From the NCBI GenBank assembly GCA_025618425.1, contig CM046844.1:17409911-17473910 (forward strand): a stretch of 64,000 bases of DNA. Direction: 5' to 3'. Made by a program: the position numbers and the translations under genes. Within the stretch, counting starts at the first letter, position 1, and every line of letters starts with the position of its first letter. The DNA comes from Heliocidaris tuberculata (taxonomy: Eukaryota; Echinodermata; Echinoidea; Camarodonta; Echinometridae). Positions 36,390 through 48,039 of the stretch are shown one piece after another. The notes beneath the pieces are model-generated. The model ran no database searches and was not told the DNA's origin. It saw nothing but the letters and a program-made list of their open reading frames with translations.

Positions 36390-37165
36390 ATCCTTTCATT
36401 GGCCAATGTCCATGATGTCATTGGCACATTCTGTTGTTCCATTTTCCCTCTCTTAAAAGTTTTGTGGACATAAATGTGTTTTACTTCTTAATAGTCATTT
36501 CAAGTTAAAATGCTAGACTTGTTTTTAACTATTCTCTTCGTGAGAGTTTACAATAGTAGTATGTCTCATCGGTGTCATCATGTTCCTGTGTGTGACAATG
36601 TTATCACCGTTTCACGACGATGTGTCCATGGCAACACATTGTGACACAAAATGCAATAACGCTAAAGGAGGAAGTATATCAATTGGCATCGTTTACTTCC
36701 AAATGAACCATGTAGACAACGACTGAAATCAACTGCAAGATGGGATTGCGGCTTACTAGTATAAATGCCAAGGTCATATATGTATTTTCCAGCCCGTCTC
36801 ATATTGGAATAAAGGTTGTGTCTATTCGTCAACATTCGACATGTCTAAATCTTCAGGCACGAATTCCTGGGTCACTTGAAGACATAGCACCGACCAAACT
36901 CTAGACAGTACCCGTGTGCCAAGTCGGAAATCGTCCCTATAATGATTTGCACTCTCGGAGTCCAAGCTGGGCTGGACGGCACGGAACTAATCATTAACAA
37001 TAGTGTTAATCTTTCTCCTATATATCTAATAGCCTCTGCCATTGCAGAATAACGTGTTTTATTTCTGCTTTGTAACTTGTATTTTTGTTTATGAGACGTC
37101 ATTCATTTTATAGCTGTTGTGAAACAGAATACATGACAAGCATTGTTGGGAAAGACCTCAATCTA
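36390..37165. other. no gene recognised
   Basis: Unique sequence. A 76-codon minus frame (36872-37102) has a mixed amino-acid composition, but I do not recognise it and see no start or splice support. Confidence 0.4.
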
Positions 37166-37170
37166 CAACG

Positions 37171-37244
37171 ACAAAAAACAAAAAACAAAACAAAACAACA
37201 ACAACAACAACAACAACAAAACAACAAAACAAAACAAAACAAAC
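37171..37244. repeat. (CAA)n/(CAAAA)n tract
   Basis: A-rich tract made of CAA and CAAAA units. Confidence 0.9.
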
Positions 37245-37391
37245 AGCTTTATTATTGATTTGCGAAAGATGAAACTGCTTGGAAGACGTAAGATCGTTTA
37301 TTCCACAACTTAATGAAAAAGATGAACTTATCCTGCCATGTATCTAGAATGTATGGTCACCGCACTTGCTGTAGGATTTGATATTGACGCT

Positions 37392-37411
37392 GGGGGGGGG
37401 GGGGGGGGGGG
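37392..37411. repeat. G20 homopolymer
   Basis: Twenty consecutive G on the plus strand. No TIR partner was recognised around it. Confidence 0.95.
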
Positions 37412-37887
37412 CAAAATTTCAATGAAATCAGGTATCATTCTTTCCTAAATACCCAAACGAGGAAGATTGTTAAAGCAATATTTTGAGCAACAACCAATAA
37501 TAATAAATAATAAAAACATTTAATGTATTTACTTCATTCTTTACATAAACAGGATAAAAGGAGCATAATAATAACCTCTGAGTACCAAGGCACTCACAGT
37601 CTTTCTCTATTGTGGTAAACGAGGTCTTGATTTGAAAAAGAAAAAAAAAAAAACAGTCGCCATCGTTTCAGAGTGATTTTCCAACTTTGCTCTAGTTTTC
37701 ACACGCAATGAACGTACAGGTGTATTAAATTTCCATCTGTTTTTCATTGTTTCTGTGCTTTTATAAGCTTAAAAACATCCTAAATTCTCTTGTTATTTTT
37801 GCTCGTTTCCCTAATGCCTTCCTTCCGAACCCAGATACTTACAACGGAATGTATATAGTTATAATTTCCCCATTTTCCCTACATTCA

Positions 37888-37931
<44 letters not shown>

Positions 37932-38178
37932 CTCTCTTCTTCGGATTTATGTTCATCTTCTAAAATTTGTCCTGAATCTCTATTATCGTTCCCCTTTTTT
38001 CTACATTTCTTTGCGTGTCTCCCATTTTGATAAATGATCAGCATAGATCTATTTATATAGGATCATAAATTGGCATTTTTACACTATATCTCTCGCTTAT
38101 GATAATTTGTAACCGCATCCGCACAAAACATACATCCCCAACACTCTCACCCTCCCCCTCCCCCTCCCTCCCTCCCCC

Positions 38179-38236
<58 letters not shown>

Positions 38237-38261
38237 GCGCTCTCTCTCTCTCACTCACTCT
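37888..38261. repeat. two CT-rich tracts, one preceded by poly-C
   Basis: (CT)n at 37888-37940. A second block at 38149-38261 begins C-rich with about 15 C, then (CT)n. AT-rich unique DNA lies between them. Confidence 0.92.
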
Positions 38262-38312
38262 ATTCTGTCTCTTTATTCAAAATTGTGGATTTTAGTTCAG
38301 TAAAATGAATTA

Positions 38313-38340
38313 ATTTGATTTGATTTGATTTGCTTTGATT
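38313..38340. repeat. short (TTTGA)n tandem
   Basis: Four to five TTTGA-like units. Such pentamers often end non-LTR retrotransposons, but the sequence upstream is too short and too degenerate to call one. Confidence 0.6.
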
Positions 38341-38794
38341 ATATCCTATTATTTCATCCTCTCCTCCATCTTGCCCGTTATAATTTTATTTTGCTTTTTG
38401 ATCTTTCCCCTTTTCTCTTTCTTTCCCCGCAATCTTTCAGGAAGCAAAACTTTCAGACTTAGGTTATCATAATATACTCAAAACTGTAAAGTGATTCCGT
38501 AACTAATTATCTTTAACGTCTATTTTAGGGCATCAAATGACCGGACGGGCCTGGCCAGACTGCATAGTGTAAATTACACCCCCCCCCCCCCAACTTTTTA
38601 AAATTTCCCCGGATGTGCTCTGGCTATGTTCCGGTCATCGACCCTGTGGTATCGATCCCGGTTTGTTCTTATCGGTCGTCTGGCAACTTTCCATCGTTCA
38701 CAATAGCGTTTTTAAGTTTGTTTTTTTTTTCCTTCTACATAATTATCAACAACGAAAATTCAACTTATCTTCTCAACTATGGCACAACAATATT

Positions 38795-39234
38795 CAGTTG
38801 CGGATCCAGTGGCGCCCCCGGCGAAACCCAGTGTGAAATTTCTAGAGTATACAATGAATACCCCCCCCCCCCCCAGAAATGTGCCAAATTATTGTGCCCC
38901 CCTCCCCTCCGGTAGCAATATTTTAATCCATCAAAGGCCACTGAAAGTGTGACGACCTTTTTTGATCGTTTATTTGTTTGTTTGTTTTGTTTTGTTGTGT
39001 TTGTTTGTTTGTGTTTTATTGTATGTGTTTGTAAGAGACTTTGGGGGACAGAGCAATTAAAAATGTTACCGCCTCCCCCCCCCCTTTTTTTTTTTTTTTT
39101 GCTTCTTTTTTAAAGAAGTGTGCAGTAGAAGAGCACCTGAAAATGTGAAGAAATTTTTTTGCGCTTGTCAAGGCTTTTTCGAATTCGTCCTCCCCCTCCC
39201 ACCCGCCCGCCATAGAATTACTGATACACCACTG
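38795..39234. mobile_element. hAT-like element(s), probably nested or composite
   Basis: It starts CAGTTGCGGATCCAGTGGCG and ends ACACCACTG at 39234. The flanks of this pair do not match well. The word CAATATT abuts the left end (38788-38794) and recurs directly after CTCCGGTAG near 38915, suggesting that a shorter element may end there. C15 and C10 tracts and a T-rich run lie inside. Boundaries are uncertain. Confidence 0.35.
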
Positions 39235-39239
39235 ATAAT

Positions 39240-40305
39240 GTACCTTATTGAATGGATAATCATTGGTTAATGACTTTGATATGAAAATGATATGCTACTT
39301 TCACGACATAACGTATATATTGAGCGATCGATGATCACGATATCGGCCAAAAGTGTAAAAATGCTCCTTTTTCACTCGCTTTGTTAAATAAATGAAGTTT
39401 ATTCGTTGTTACTACATTTTTCGAAAAAAAAAATGAAAAGAGAGTATTAACGAATAAATGGTTGACATTGTAGTTGTGGGTGTATAATATGGCAGATCAT
39501 GAGATAGATGTAGCGTATTAACGAAATGTCAAAAGAACGATTTAACACACGAGTATAAAATCATCATTGAAAAAGGGTCATACAAGGAGTGGCAGCGTTT
39601 ATATTGCTGGATCTGACATTATGATCTATCCAGTGTCTTAGAAGTGTTGAAACTTGAAACCAAAACGGTCTGACTTCTCGGCCGCTTTAAGAGTTCATGA
39701 CTAAATCTTACCCTCCCTTCCCTATATCCTTTAATATCTTGGCTTGATGCAATTAAACTTTCTGATTCGCAAACTGTGAATTATAAATCTTGTACCGGAT
39801 GTCGCCTGCCTTCTATATCAAATTATCGAAGTAAAAAGTATGTCTCAAAAGTAATTTTGAACATTCATGTTTTTAAACTCTTTACAAATGTCATCACTGG
39901 GTCATAACAATCATTAGCTCAGGAAATGTGCTAAATTTGAGAGCATTGTTGTTGTATTAAGCGGACTTTCAACAAAAATGACTCACAAAGTTTAGAACAC
40001 ATTTTTCCATGCCTTCTTTCACTTGTTGTTTCATAATTCTGAATGAGCAGCCAATGAGTCATCGCATATCGAATCAGTGAGTAAATTAATTCCATGTTGA
40101 CATTTTTTCGATAGACCGTCATTTCATCTTTACACTCGAGACTTTTCTATGAATGTTTTGTGGAAAAAAATATAATATTTTGAACACTACTTGCTATTGC
40201 CATGTGGTGTACCGACCTTTTGTGTTCCGGACGGTGAAAGAATCTTTTAGCGAACAGGTGTAGTTTCGTTTGATTAAAGCAAAGAGAACGGGAAGAAGGG
40301 CTGCA
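39240..40305. other. no gene recognised
   Basis: AT-rich unique DNA. C15 occurs at about 40308-40322 just beyond it. No supported exon. Confidence 0.4.
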
Positions 40306-40371
40306 GCCCCCCCCCCCCCCCCACCTCAAGTTTGCTTTTTGGGCCGTACATAATAATTGTGCCTGTATACG

Positions 40372-40423
40372 CATGCATGTATACACATTTTTAATTTCAT
40401 GCATGTATAGACATTTTTAATTT
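40372..40423. repeat. 26-bp tandem duplication
   Basis: CATGCATGTATACACATTTT... at 40372-40397 is repeated with one substitution at 40398-40423. It directly abuts the left arm of the foldback element and replaces its expected terminus. Confidence 0.85.
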
Positions 40424-40967
40424 CAGTGAAAAATTTATTGAAATCGGATGTAAAATAAGAAAGTTACGGCATTTTGAAGTATTGTATTATTTCTTGAAAC
40501 AGTGATGTGCATAATATGGGCGGTATGCAAATGAGTGAACCGATGATGTCACACACTCAATTTTCCTTATGTCTTTTACTATATGAAATATCATATATTT
40601 CAATTTTTTGCTTCAATAATGTAAAACATGGTTTGACTCCTTATGGAACATGTACAATCATCATTTTTGTAATTTATTTTGATACAAGGGAGAGATTCTT
40701 TATCATCACAGCCTTAAAAATTGAAATATTTGAAATTTCATATGATAAAATACATATATAAGGAAAAGTGAGTGTGTGACATCATCGGTTCACTCATTTG
40801 CATACCGCCCATGTTATGCATATCACTGTTTCATGAAATAATGCAAAACTTCAAAATGCCGTAACTTTCTTATTTTACATAGGATTTCAGTGAAATTTTC
40901 ACTGTTATGCTTGTTTAATTTTACTCTATTTATTCAAATCAACTTGATATTAGCGTGGACTTGGCCT
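40424..40967. mobile_element. foldback MITE with ~190-bp arms
   Basis: The left arm (40424 to about 40608) is the near-perfect reverse complement of the right arm (about 40714-40906). Shared words include TAAGAAAGTTACGGCATTTT, GGGCGGTATGCAAATGAG and CGATGATGTCACACACTC. About 100 bases of unrelated loop separate them. The right end continues to GTGGACTTGGCC followed by TTAA (40968-40971), so read from the right the element begins GGCCAAGTCCACG after TTAA. The matching left terminus is missing, replaced by a 26-bp tandem duplication. TTAA plus GG-starting ends fits Kolobok- or piggyBac-type MITEs; which one is unresolved. I recall relatives of this sequence in several marine animal genomes, but did not verify this. 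Confidence 0.8.
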
Positions 40968-41024
40968 TTAAGTGTAAGAAATTTACTGGTCAGTGTTTTC
41001 CAAAGAAGCTCTAAAGCGTGCGGA

Positions 41025-41047
41025 CCCCCCCCCCCCCCCCCCCCCCC
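41025..41047. repeat. C23 homopolymer
   Basis: Twenty-three consecutive C, the longest homopolymer of G or C in the window. Confidence 0.95.
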
Positions 41048-41049
41048 GG

Positions 41050-41790
41050 TTGACGCTCATGATCAATAAAACATTTTCAATTTTCACAATCAGTGTGGAA
41101 ATACCTATACCCTAAATAATGCATTATTTTCTCGAGTAAATGCCCCATACATAAGCCATATCCATTCTCACACGGGCTATCAATGGTATTATTTTAATGA
41201 GACGAAAATTCCTCAACGAGGCAGGAAATGTAGCTGGCATTTCAGTTCAAATCTTTTCAGTTAAACCATTCACCTGTAACAAAGCTATCAGATTTATTTC
41301 CGTCACCGGAAACGACACAATTGTGTACTAAATTTAGGATGATAAATGGTATACTACAGGCAACAATCAAACAAGTGTTAGAAGCCATGATCATTATTTG
41401 AATATTAACAAATAAGCAGCCATTTTTTTCGATTATGAGTCATGAAGTAGTCGTCCAGGGGTAAATGAATTCCTTATTGCAAATGCGTGGTAAAACCACA
41501 ATCTGAAATGCTCAAGGGACCCTTTCTTTCGTTGCCGAAACAAACAGGGAGCTTTAAAAGAAAATCTGCCTGCATAGACCCTGGAATGAAACCACACATT
41601 GTCACAAAAATAAAGAAAGAAAAAAAAAAAGGTAAAAACATGAATAAGTTCATAATTGGAAGCGGCTGTATTGCATGAGCGTGGGATTTTACCAATTTGC
41701 AGATCATTACAGCGTTCATGAAGTTAATGATTATGATGACCAAGCTGGCATGAATATGAGCAGATGAGAGTGAATGTTAATGATCGGTAA
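41050..41790. other. no gene recognised
   Basis: AT-rich unique sequence. An 89-codon minus frame (41474-41743) is not recognised. Confidence 0.4.
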
Positions 41791-41925
41791 CAAGTGGCGT
41801 AGCGTGGGACCAGCAACTGAGGGGGCTTGGTGTCATGGGGGGGGGGGCGCACCAGAAATATTAGTCAAGAGAAAAGGGCCATACGGTGAGGGAAGAATGT
41901 GAGAGGGGGGTTGCATCACAATCTC
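41791..41925 (+). mobile_element. hAT-like element left end (fragment)
   Basis: Begins CAAGTGGCGTAGCG and runs into G-rich DNA with G11 near 41838. The same CAAGTGGCG start occurs at 46921. No right terminus or target duplication was found; the end coordinate is approximate. Confidence 0.4.
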
Positions 41926-42289
41926 TTCGCGTTACCTTTCCGTCTTCTTTTCTTTCTTTCTCCCTTCGTGTTTCTATTTCTTTTCTTTCTCTTTTTTTAA
42001 CTCTCCCCTAAAGCACAGTTTGTGATTGGCATCCCCTAACAAAACATTCTTTGAAAATGATTCACTTGAAATATGCAGAAAAACTATAGGATAATTGTCA
42101 ATGGCGTTGATAAAATATGAAGAAAAAAATAATAAAATCACAAATGAAAGGTGACAAAGCTGAAACTATTCTAAAAATAGAATTTATATTTCTATTTGAC
42201 TTACTGGACCACAAGAAGGGGGTCTTTAGTTCACTGTAGTTCAACGATCTAGTCTTCTATTCTGTCTTCCTCTTTATTTTGTGGTAGCT

Positions 42290-42446
42290 GGGCCCTGCTT
42301 CATAAAACTTGGTATCAATAACAGCTGCCCCATTTCTATGACAAATCTACTCTCAGCCAATCAGATTCAAGGATTTTAGTAGCTCAGGTAGCTTATATCA
42401 GTTATTGTAACTTGTTATTGGAAACCAGTTTTATGAAACAGGGCCC
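42290..42446. mobile_element. GGGCCCTG-TTCATAAAA TIR element
   Basis: A 157-bp element with inverted ends GGGCCCTGCTTCATAAAACT and, at the right, the complement of GGGCCCTGTTTCATAAAACT: one mismatch in 20. Internal similarity continues (GGTATCAATAACAG against TAACTTGTTATTGGAAACC). It resembles a widespread class of short GGGCCC-ended MITEs. No convincing target duplication; no coding capacity. Confidence 0.75.
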
Positions 42447-42449
42447 TGG

Positions 42450-43400
42450 TCATATTCTATAAACGTACAGTTATGACTCATATGATATATTAAATCAAGA
42501 ATGTTGTTATCACATTATTTTGTCTGATTGTTGGGAAAGTGTTTTTAGTGTTGTTTTTTTTCTTTCTGTCTTTTTTTTTAAATATCATCATAGTTTCTTA
42601 TTTTTCTTCTCCTTTTTTCTGTAACGTTTGCCTCATGAAATCTTTACGCTGTTTATGGCACGTAGTTTTCCTTTTATTACTTTTAAATATCGTTCAAATG
42701 TCCTCTTAATTACTTTTTCTCACGTACACCCAATTCCTGCAAGCGCTATTCGAAATAAACTATATGGAAAAATCCCACGTTGGTCTATTTAATCATTTGA
42801 GAAGAAGTGTTACTCTTTGTCTTTCATGAAACTTTATGCAACAAATTAACGACTATTACGACTATTATAACAATGATTATAATCAATGTCAGGAACTTTG
42901 TTTATTATGTTGTCTGATTGTTCATTTTTTCTCAAGAAAAACATCAAGCCCCTGAGAAAAAACCAAAATGGAAAAACCCCGCATTGGCCTATTCGTCATT
43001 TACCAAGAAGCATCACTTTTCTACCTCACTGAAACTTTATACAAACAAACAAATGAATGAATGAAATGAAGAAAAGGGAGTTCGTCATCGCTGCCATGGT
43101 AACAACAGCACCGCAGACGACCGGGTCATTTAGTATCGGACGTATCGGCGGATATCGGAAGGAACTATCCACATCAATCCGGAATTGTTGCTGTTTTTAC
43201 TGCACGTGTAAATGTGGTTTCAGACAGGATTCACAGGTCAATGTAATTGTACAGAAATATTGTTTCAACAAATAATCAAGGGGCTCTTAAAAATGATGTT
43301 TGCAAAAATATGCGTTACAAGTCTCACGTATATCTCGTTCCTCTGAAATTTCAAGTGATTTATCTACCTACCTTCCTCTCTTTTCTGTTCTCACTTTCCA
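42450..43400. other. no gene recognised
   Basis: AT-rich sequence. At 42770-42795 and 42975-43000 similar words (GGAAAAATCCCACGTTGG and GGAAAAACCCCGCATTGG) are each followed by CCTATT/TCTATT, CATTT and an AAGAAG word, suggesting a diverged ~200-bp local duplication. Confidence 0.4.
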
Positions 43401-43404
43401 CTTT

Positions 43405-43514
43405 TTTCTTCTTCTTCTTTCTTCTACCTATTCTCCTCCTCCTCCTTCTTCTCCTCCTCCTCCTTCTCCTTTTTTTCTTCTTCTTTTTCTTCTTCTTCTT
43501 CTTTTTCCTCTTCT

Positions 43515-43546
<32 letters not shown>

Positions 43547-43577
43547 TTCTTCTTCTTCTTCTTTTTCTTCTTCTTCT

Positions 43578-43624
<47 letters not shown>

Positions 43625-43637
43625 TTCTTCTTCTTCT

Positions 43638-43684
<47 letters not shown>

Positions 43685-43745
43685 TTCTTCTTCTTCTTCT
43701 TCTTCTTCTTCTTCTTCTTCTTCGTCGCCTTCGTCTTCGCCTTCA
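43405..43745. repeat. long (TTC)n / (GAA)n array
   Basis: Pyrimidine-only sequence dominated by TTC, with CCT and TTTTTC interruptions, densest at about 43485-43733. It has the same strand orientation as the arrays at 6588-6880 and 55900-56152. Apparent frames of 152-183 codons are repeat translations. Confidence 0.97.
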
Positions 43746-43799
43746 ACTTCATATCCTCGTCATTCTTATTCGTCTTTTCTTCCTTTCCACCTAAATAAT

Positions 43800-44480
43800 G
43801 TTTCGATTTCTTCCTCATGCACGTTCTTGTTAATTACCCTTGTTCTTTTGTTAATAATGTCAAATTGCCCTATCTATGTTTAACTATTTTCCTTTTCATC
43901 CCCTATTCAGAAGGGAGGGGTCATAAACTCACATTGCACTGCATGTACATGTATATACAGAGTTAGTCTGTAATATTGGGGTTGGGGAGTCAACTGCCTG
44001 ATGTCACCTTGGGGGCGTCGAGACTCCTTATTTGCTGTTAATACGTCTTCTGATAACAGGCAAATGGCATTAACTCATAATTTTATATAGAGTTAACGTC
44101 ATTCTGCATGGCTTCATAGAACTCACAGTATAATAGAAAAATCGCCCTTCTCCATTATATTCTCAACATTTTTTTTTTCATTCATCAACTTTACATTTTC
44201 GTTTTTAGCTTTAGCTCCTTTTTATGTAAAAACCTTTTTAATGTCTAATTCCATTCTCAATTTTCTTCACTAGAACGAAAGTGCATTGCAATTTCCTTTC
44301 TGTAAGTATCTGACCTTGGAATTAATCTTATTTGTTAGTATTTTTAAACGAGTTTTCTATTCTATTTTGATTCTGTTTCAGGCACTTCCACTTGTACTTC
44401 GCGCGTGTCACGCAAGTTTATAATGCGATCGGTATGTCGACATGGATAAAACATATGAAAGACGGAGGTATAGAGGGAAG
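43800..44480. other. no gene recognised
   Basis: AT-rich, multiply stopped sequence. Confidence 0.4.
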
Positions 44481-44483
44481 AGA

Positions 44484-44484
44484 C

Positions 44485-44567
<83 letters not shown>

Positions 44568-44763
44568 CAGAGAGAGACAGAGAGAGACAGAGAGACAGAG
44601 AGAAAAACAGACAGAGACAGAGACAGAGAGTGAGAGAGACAGAGAGGTGGGATCTACGGAGAGAGGGGCAAGATAAGGTGAGCGAGAGAGAGAGAGAGAG
44701 AGAGAGGAGGGCGAAAGACAGACAGAGAGACAGACAGAGAAAAAAGAGGCAGACAGACAGAAT
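44484..44763. repeat. compound TA / GA / GACA tract
   Basis: A short TA run, then (GA)n at 44499-44551, then GACA/GACAGAGA units with a second (GA)n near 44681-44706. Purine-rich on the plus strand. Confidence 0.93.
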
Positions 44764-45011
44764 TAGAAAACTACAGTGAAACGAGGCGAAGCCCTCGATC
44801 ATGCGGTGCAGTGGGGCAGCCGCCCCCCTCCCCATTCCTCTTTTATTTTCATCAAAATAATGCAGTGTACTTCTAATCACGATTTCACCCCCTCCTCAAT
44901 TATTAATCCTAAAGAGGGCTTGACGCCCCTGGAAGACATGGAAAAGGGGGTAATAACCTTACAGATACACTGGTCGTGTGCACACAAAAAAAAGAGTGTG
45001 CCTTCCCTGTA

Positions 45012-45014
<3 letters not shown>

Positions 45015-45048
<34 letters not shown>
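45015..45048. repeat. A34 homopolymer
   Basis: Thirty-four consecutive A. No retroposed gene or SINE body was recognised upstream, so it is listed as a simple repeat. Confidence 0.9.
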
Positions 45049-45051
<3 letters not shown>

Positions 45052-45349
45052 GGGAAACAGCTTCACTGTAACGCGGGACAATGATCTCAAAGTTTCCGAT
45101 CGGCTGAACCAAGTGATAAGTATATTTGCGTTTGGGGGAAGAAAACATCCTTTGGAAATGTGAATCATAGAAATTGGCCTGGAGCGACTGCAGGAATATG
45201 ATGTTAATACTGATGGAATTTGACATTGTACTCTGCTTCATGGCGGACAATGGGGTTAATGTCACGTTCCTAATTAGGGGCAGACGCCTGCTCGATAAAC
45301 CCCCAATTTAAAAAGTTTGGTTTTCAGTGGTCTCAATTCCAGTCTGCAC

Positions 45350-45550
45350 AGGCGTAGCCAGGGGTCACATGGGGAGCATGGCTCCCTGTTCATCCGCCAA
45401 AAAAAGGGGTCATCCAAGGAACTTAGGGATCAAGATCTTGACCCTACCCCTACCCCACGTATGTGACTCTATGATTTTGTGTGTCACCCCCCCCCCCCCC
45501 CCCCCCCATCCCCGTCTGTGCCCCCTTTTCAACAAGTCTGTCTACGCCAT
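45350..45550. mobile_element. hAT-like element, CAGGCGTAGCC / TACGCCATTG ends
   Basis: The left word CAGGCGTAGCCAGG begins at about 45349 and the right word CTACGCCATTG ends at about 45551. C21 lies inside at 45487-45507. Flanking 8-mers do not match, so support is from the termini only. Confidence 0.45.
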
Positions 45551-46014
45551 TGCATGTCTGTACTCCGTTTTTCGAGCGTGTGTGCATGGAGATGAAGAAT
45601 AATAATATGTGGTTAACCCCATTTAAACCCCGGGAGAGGGGTCTATACATACCCCTGAAGGGATTTTGAACCCCTGTTGATCTGACTTTACCCCCATTCC
45701 TTGCACTTTTCCCTGTTTTCATTTCTTCGTGTCAATCTCTCTCTCGTTTTAATACTTATCATGGTTATATCTGATAATTGATTGTAATTCATAATGTCAT
45801 AATTTCCACATAATCCCCATATTATGAGGGGCAAAGATTTCACAGGCTTGCCTTAGATTAGTGAGGAGTAAATGAGGTCGAAATGTGTTAATGTCTTTTT
45901 GTAATGTCAATTTATGAGCAGTCAAAAATTTATATCCAAAAATCGGATGAAAAGTACTAAAGAACTAAATTCGAAACATGATAATATTGTTAAGCATTTC
46001 GCTACCCTGCGATC

Positions 46015-46200
46015 TTCTCCATCTTATCCTCCTCCTCCTTTGTCTTCTCTTCTTTTTCTTCGTCGTCTTCTCCTTCTTCTTCTTTTTCTTTTCTTCTTGT
46101 TCTTGTTCTTTTCTTCTTGTTGTTCTTCTTCACCTTCTTCTTCTTTATATCCATCTTTTTCTCCATTTTCTTTTTCTCTTTATCTCATTACCTCTTGATC
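46015..46200. repeat. pyrimidine-rich TTC/CCT tract
   Basis: Imperfect TTC, CCT and TTG units over about 180 bases. Phe/Leu/Ser frames are artefacts. Confidence 0.85.
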
Positions 46201-46204
46201 TCGA

Positions 46205-46915
46205 TATACATGTATATCTAAATCTCTCTTTCTCTCTATTATCTCCCCATCTAAATTGCATTCATTTTTACACACCTATGAATATACCCAATTGCAGACA
46301 GAAAATTAATGTCCTTTACACTCCGCATACATTTTTCTATATAATATCCAGATAATACGAGACATCTCTGTAAAATATTTTAAAAATTGTTTTCATATTT
46401 AAACATTTTAATTTGAGGACGCCATCGACATCAAGTAACTCCTTCATGATGACGGTCTCCTGCTTTTACAAATCCTGTTAATTGTAAAATGTTAATTTCC
46501 CATACTGTATACACATTTTCTTTGTATTTAGAAGTAAATCTGAAAATGTGTTTATATATTTTCTTCTTTAATATTATATTATTTTGTATCATATTATATT
46601 GAACGCAGAAACAAAATTAATCAAACAAACAAATAATCAATACCTTTTCTGTAAAAAGCAGATAAGTCCGAACGAATAAATGCTAAAATGAACCTTCAAT
46701 CAATATTTAAATGTAGACATTTATTTTGTATTCACCTAATACTAGATGGAAGTGAATGTGTTTTGAATCTGAATCTGTTCGACTTCCCTACATCAATATT
46801 GATCTGCGAAATTTTATTATCCAATCAAATGATTAAGCAGTTTTTCGGCCTTGCCTTGTGTTTTCTGTAATTGACTCCATACATCTGCTTCCCATCTCTA
46901 CAATGTACTGATCAT
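46205..46915. other. no gene recognised
   Basis: AT-rich unique sequence with nothing exon-like. Confidence 0.4.
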
Positions 46916-46920
46916 TACAC

Positions 46921-47277
46921 CAAGTGGCGAAACAGGAGTCCAGCCATCGAGGGGGTACTGGCATCATTAAGGGGGCGGGAGGGGGGGGGGGGACACCGGT
47001 CTTACTTTAATAACAATATATAAGATTTGTTAGGCGCCAAATCCACTTTAAAGCAAATGCTCAAGGCGCACTATGAATGAAATTAAATGCCAATTAACAA
47101 GGTAATCGATTAGTGGGAGGGTGCGGGAAAGTGTCATCTTCTTTTCTCATCATTTCCCCTCTCCCTTTCCTTTTCTCCCTCTCTCCTATCTTTAGTTTTT
47201 TTCTAAAAATCTTTTCGCCAATGGATCGTGGGGGGGGGGGGGTTACGTGCCCCCATGCCCCCGGTAGCTACGCCACT
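46921..47277. mobile_element. hAT-like non-autonomous element
   Basis: Begins CAAGTGGCGAAACAGG and ends GGTAGCTACGCCACTG. G13 tracts lie near both ends (about 46980 and 47230). Inverted termini (AGTGGCG / CGCCACT) are clear over seven bases and weak beyond. Flanking 8-mers do not match. No transposase frame. Confidence 0.5.
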
Positions 47278-47654
47278 GTTCGTCACATCGTTCGAACTTG
47301 AACATTAACCCACCGGCAAGTCATCTGGAGAAGATAAAGCTCATGCTCCTGTCTTGTCAACATCGTCACAGGATGAAAATGTCTTCAAGTCGGGGAAGGG
47401 GAAGGGTGTATCTGATTCTATCCGATTCATGAAAGTGGTCCCAGCTGCCTCAGTTTCAATATTAATTTCATAGACAGTATTCACCCCTCTATATCTGGTG
47501 ATAGGTATAACAAAGACAAAAATCCCGAAAAAAATGTGTGGGACTGAGCTGAGACCCCCCCCCCCCCTTTATATATTGGATACACACCAAGTGCATATGT
47601 CATATTCCCATTCCTATGCAATGTAAGCTACGCCATTCTTCTCTTTTCTCCTAC

Positions 47655-47657
<3 letters not shown>

Positions 47658-47701
<44 letters not shown>
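47658..47701. repeat. (CT)n microsatellite
   Basis: About 22 CT units. Confidence 0.95.
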
Positions 47702-47703
<2 letters not shown>

Positions 47704-47850
47704 GCATGGTTAGGTTTCAGCTTTAGCTGGCATTAAAACACATTTAATTTACTTTATTCAAGATGCCATGGTTTGAATAAACTATCTTCCCCCTTCCTCA
47801 CGTCATTCACGCCCCGCGCCCCATGTATAAAGATGAAGGCAGAAATAAAA

Positions 47851-48033
47851 TACACTGCAAAAACCAGGGTGTTAATTCAACACCATCTCGGTGTCAATAC
47901 TCGGTGTCAATATTGGACTACACCAGATAAGTGTTAGTTCGAATCAAACTGGTGTTGTTTTAACACTTATTCTGGTGTAGTCCGATATTGATACCGAAAT
48001 GGTGTTGAATTAACACCCTGGCTTTTGCAGTGT
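47851..48033. mobile_element. hairpin MITE, TACACTGCAAAAACC ends
   Basis: A 183-bp near-palindrome. TACACTGCAAAAACCAGGGT on the left mirrors the right end (ACCCTGGCTTTTGCAGTGTA), and pairing continues through GTGTTAATTCAACACC and GGACTACACCAGATAAGTGTTA nearly to the centre, with one internal duplication (CTCGGTGTCAATA twice). TA at both ends fits a TA target, as in Tc1/mariner- or PIF-type MITEs. A 94-codon minus frame overlaps part of it and is not a gene. Confidence 0.8.
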
Positions 48034-48039
48034 ACATGT

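Noticed and set aside
43247..43818. Open frames up to 183 codons
   Set aside because: Low-complexity translations of the second TTC array on both strands.
45015..45048. Poly-A tail of a retroposed gene or SINE
   Set aside because: No gene-like or SINE-like body precedes it and no target duplication was seen.
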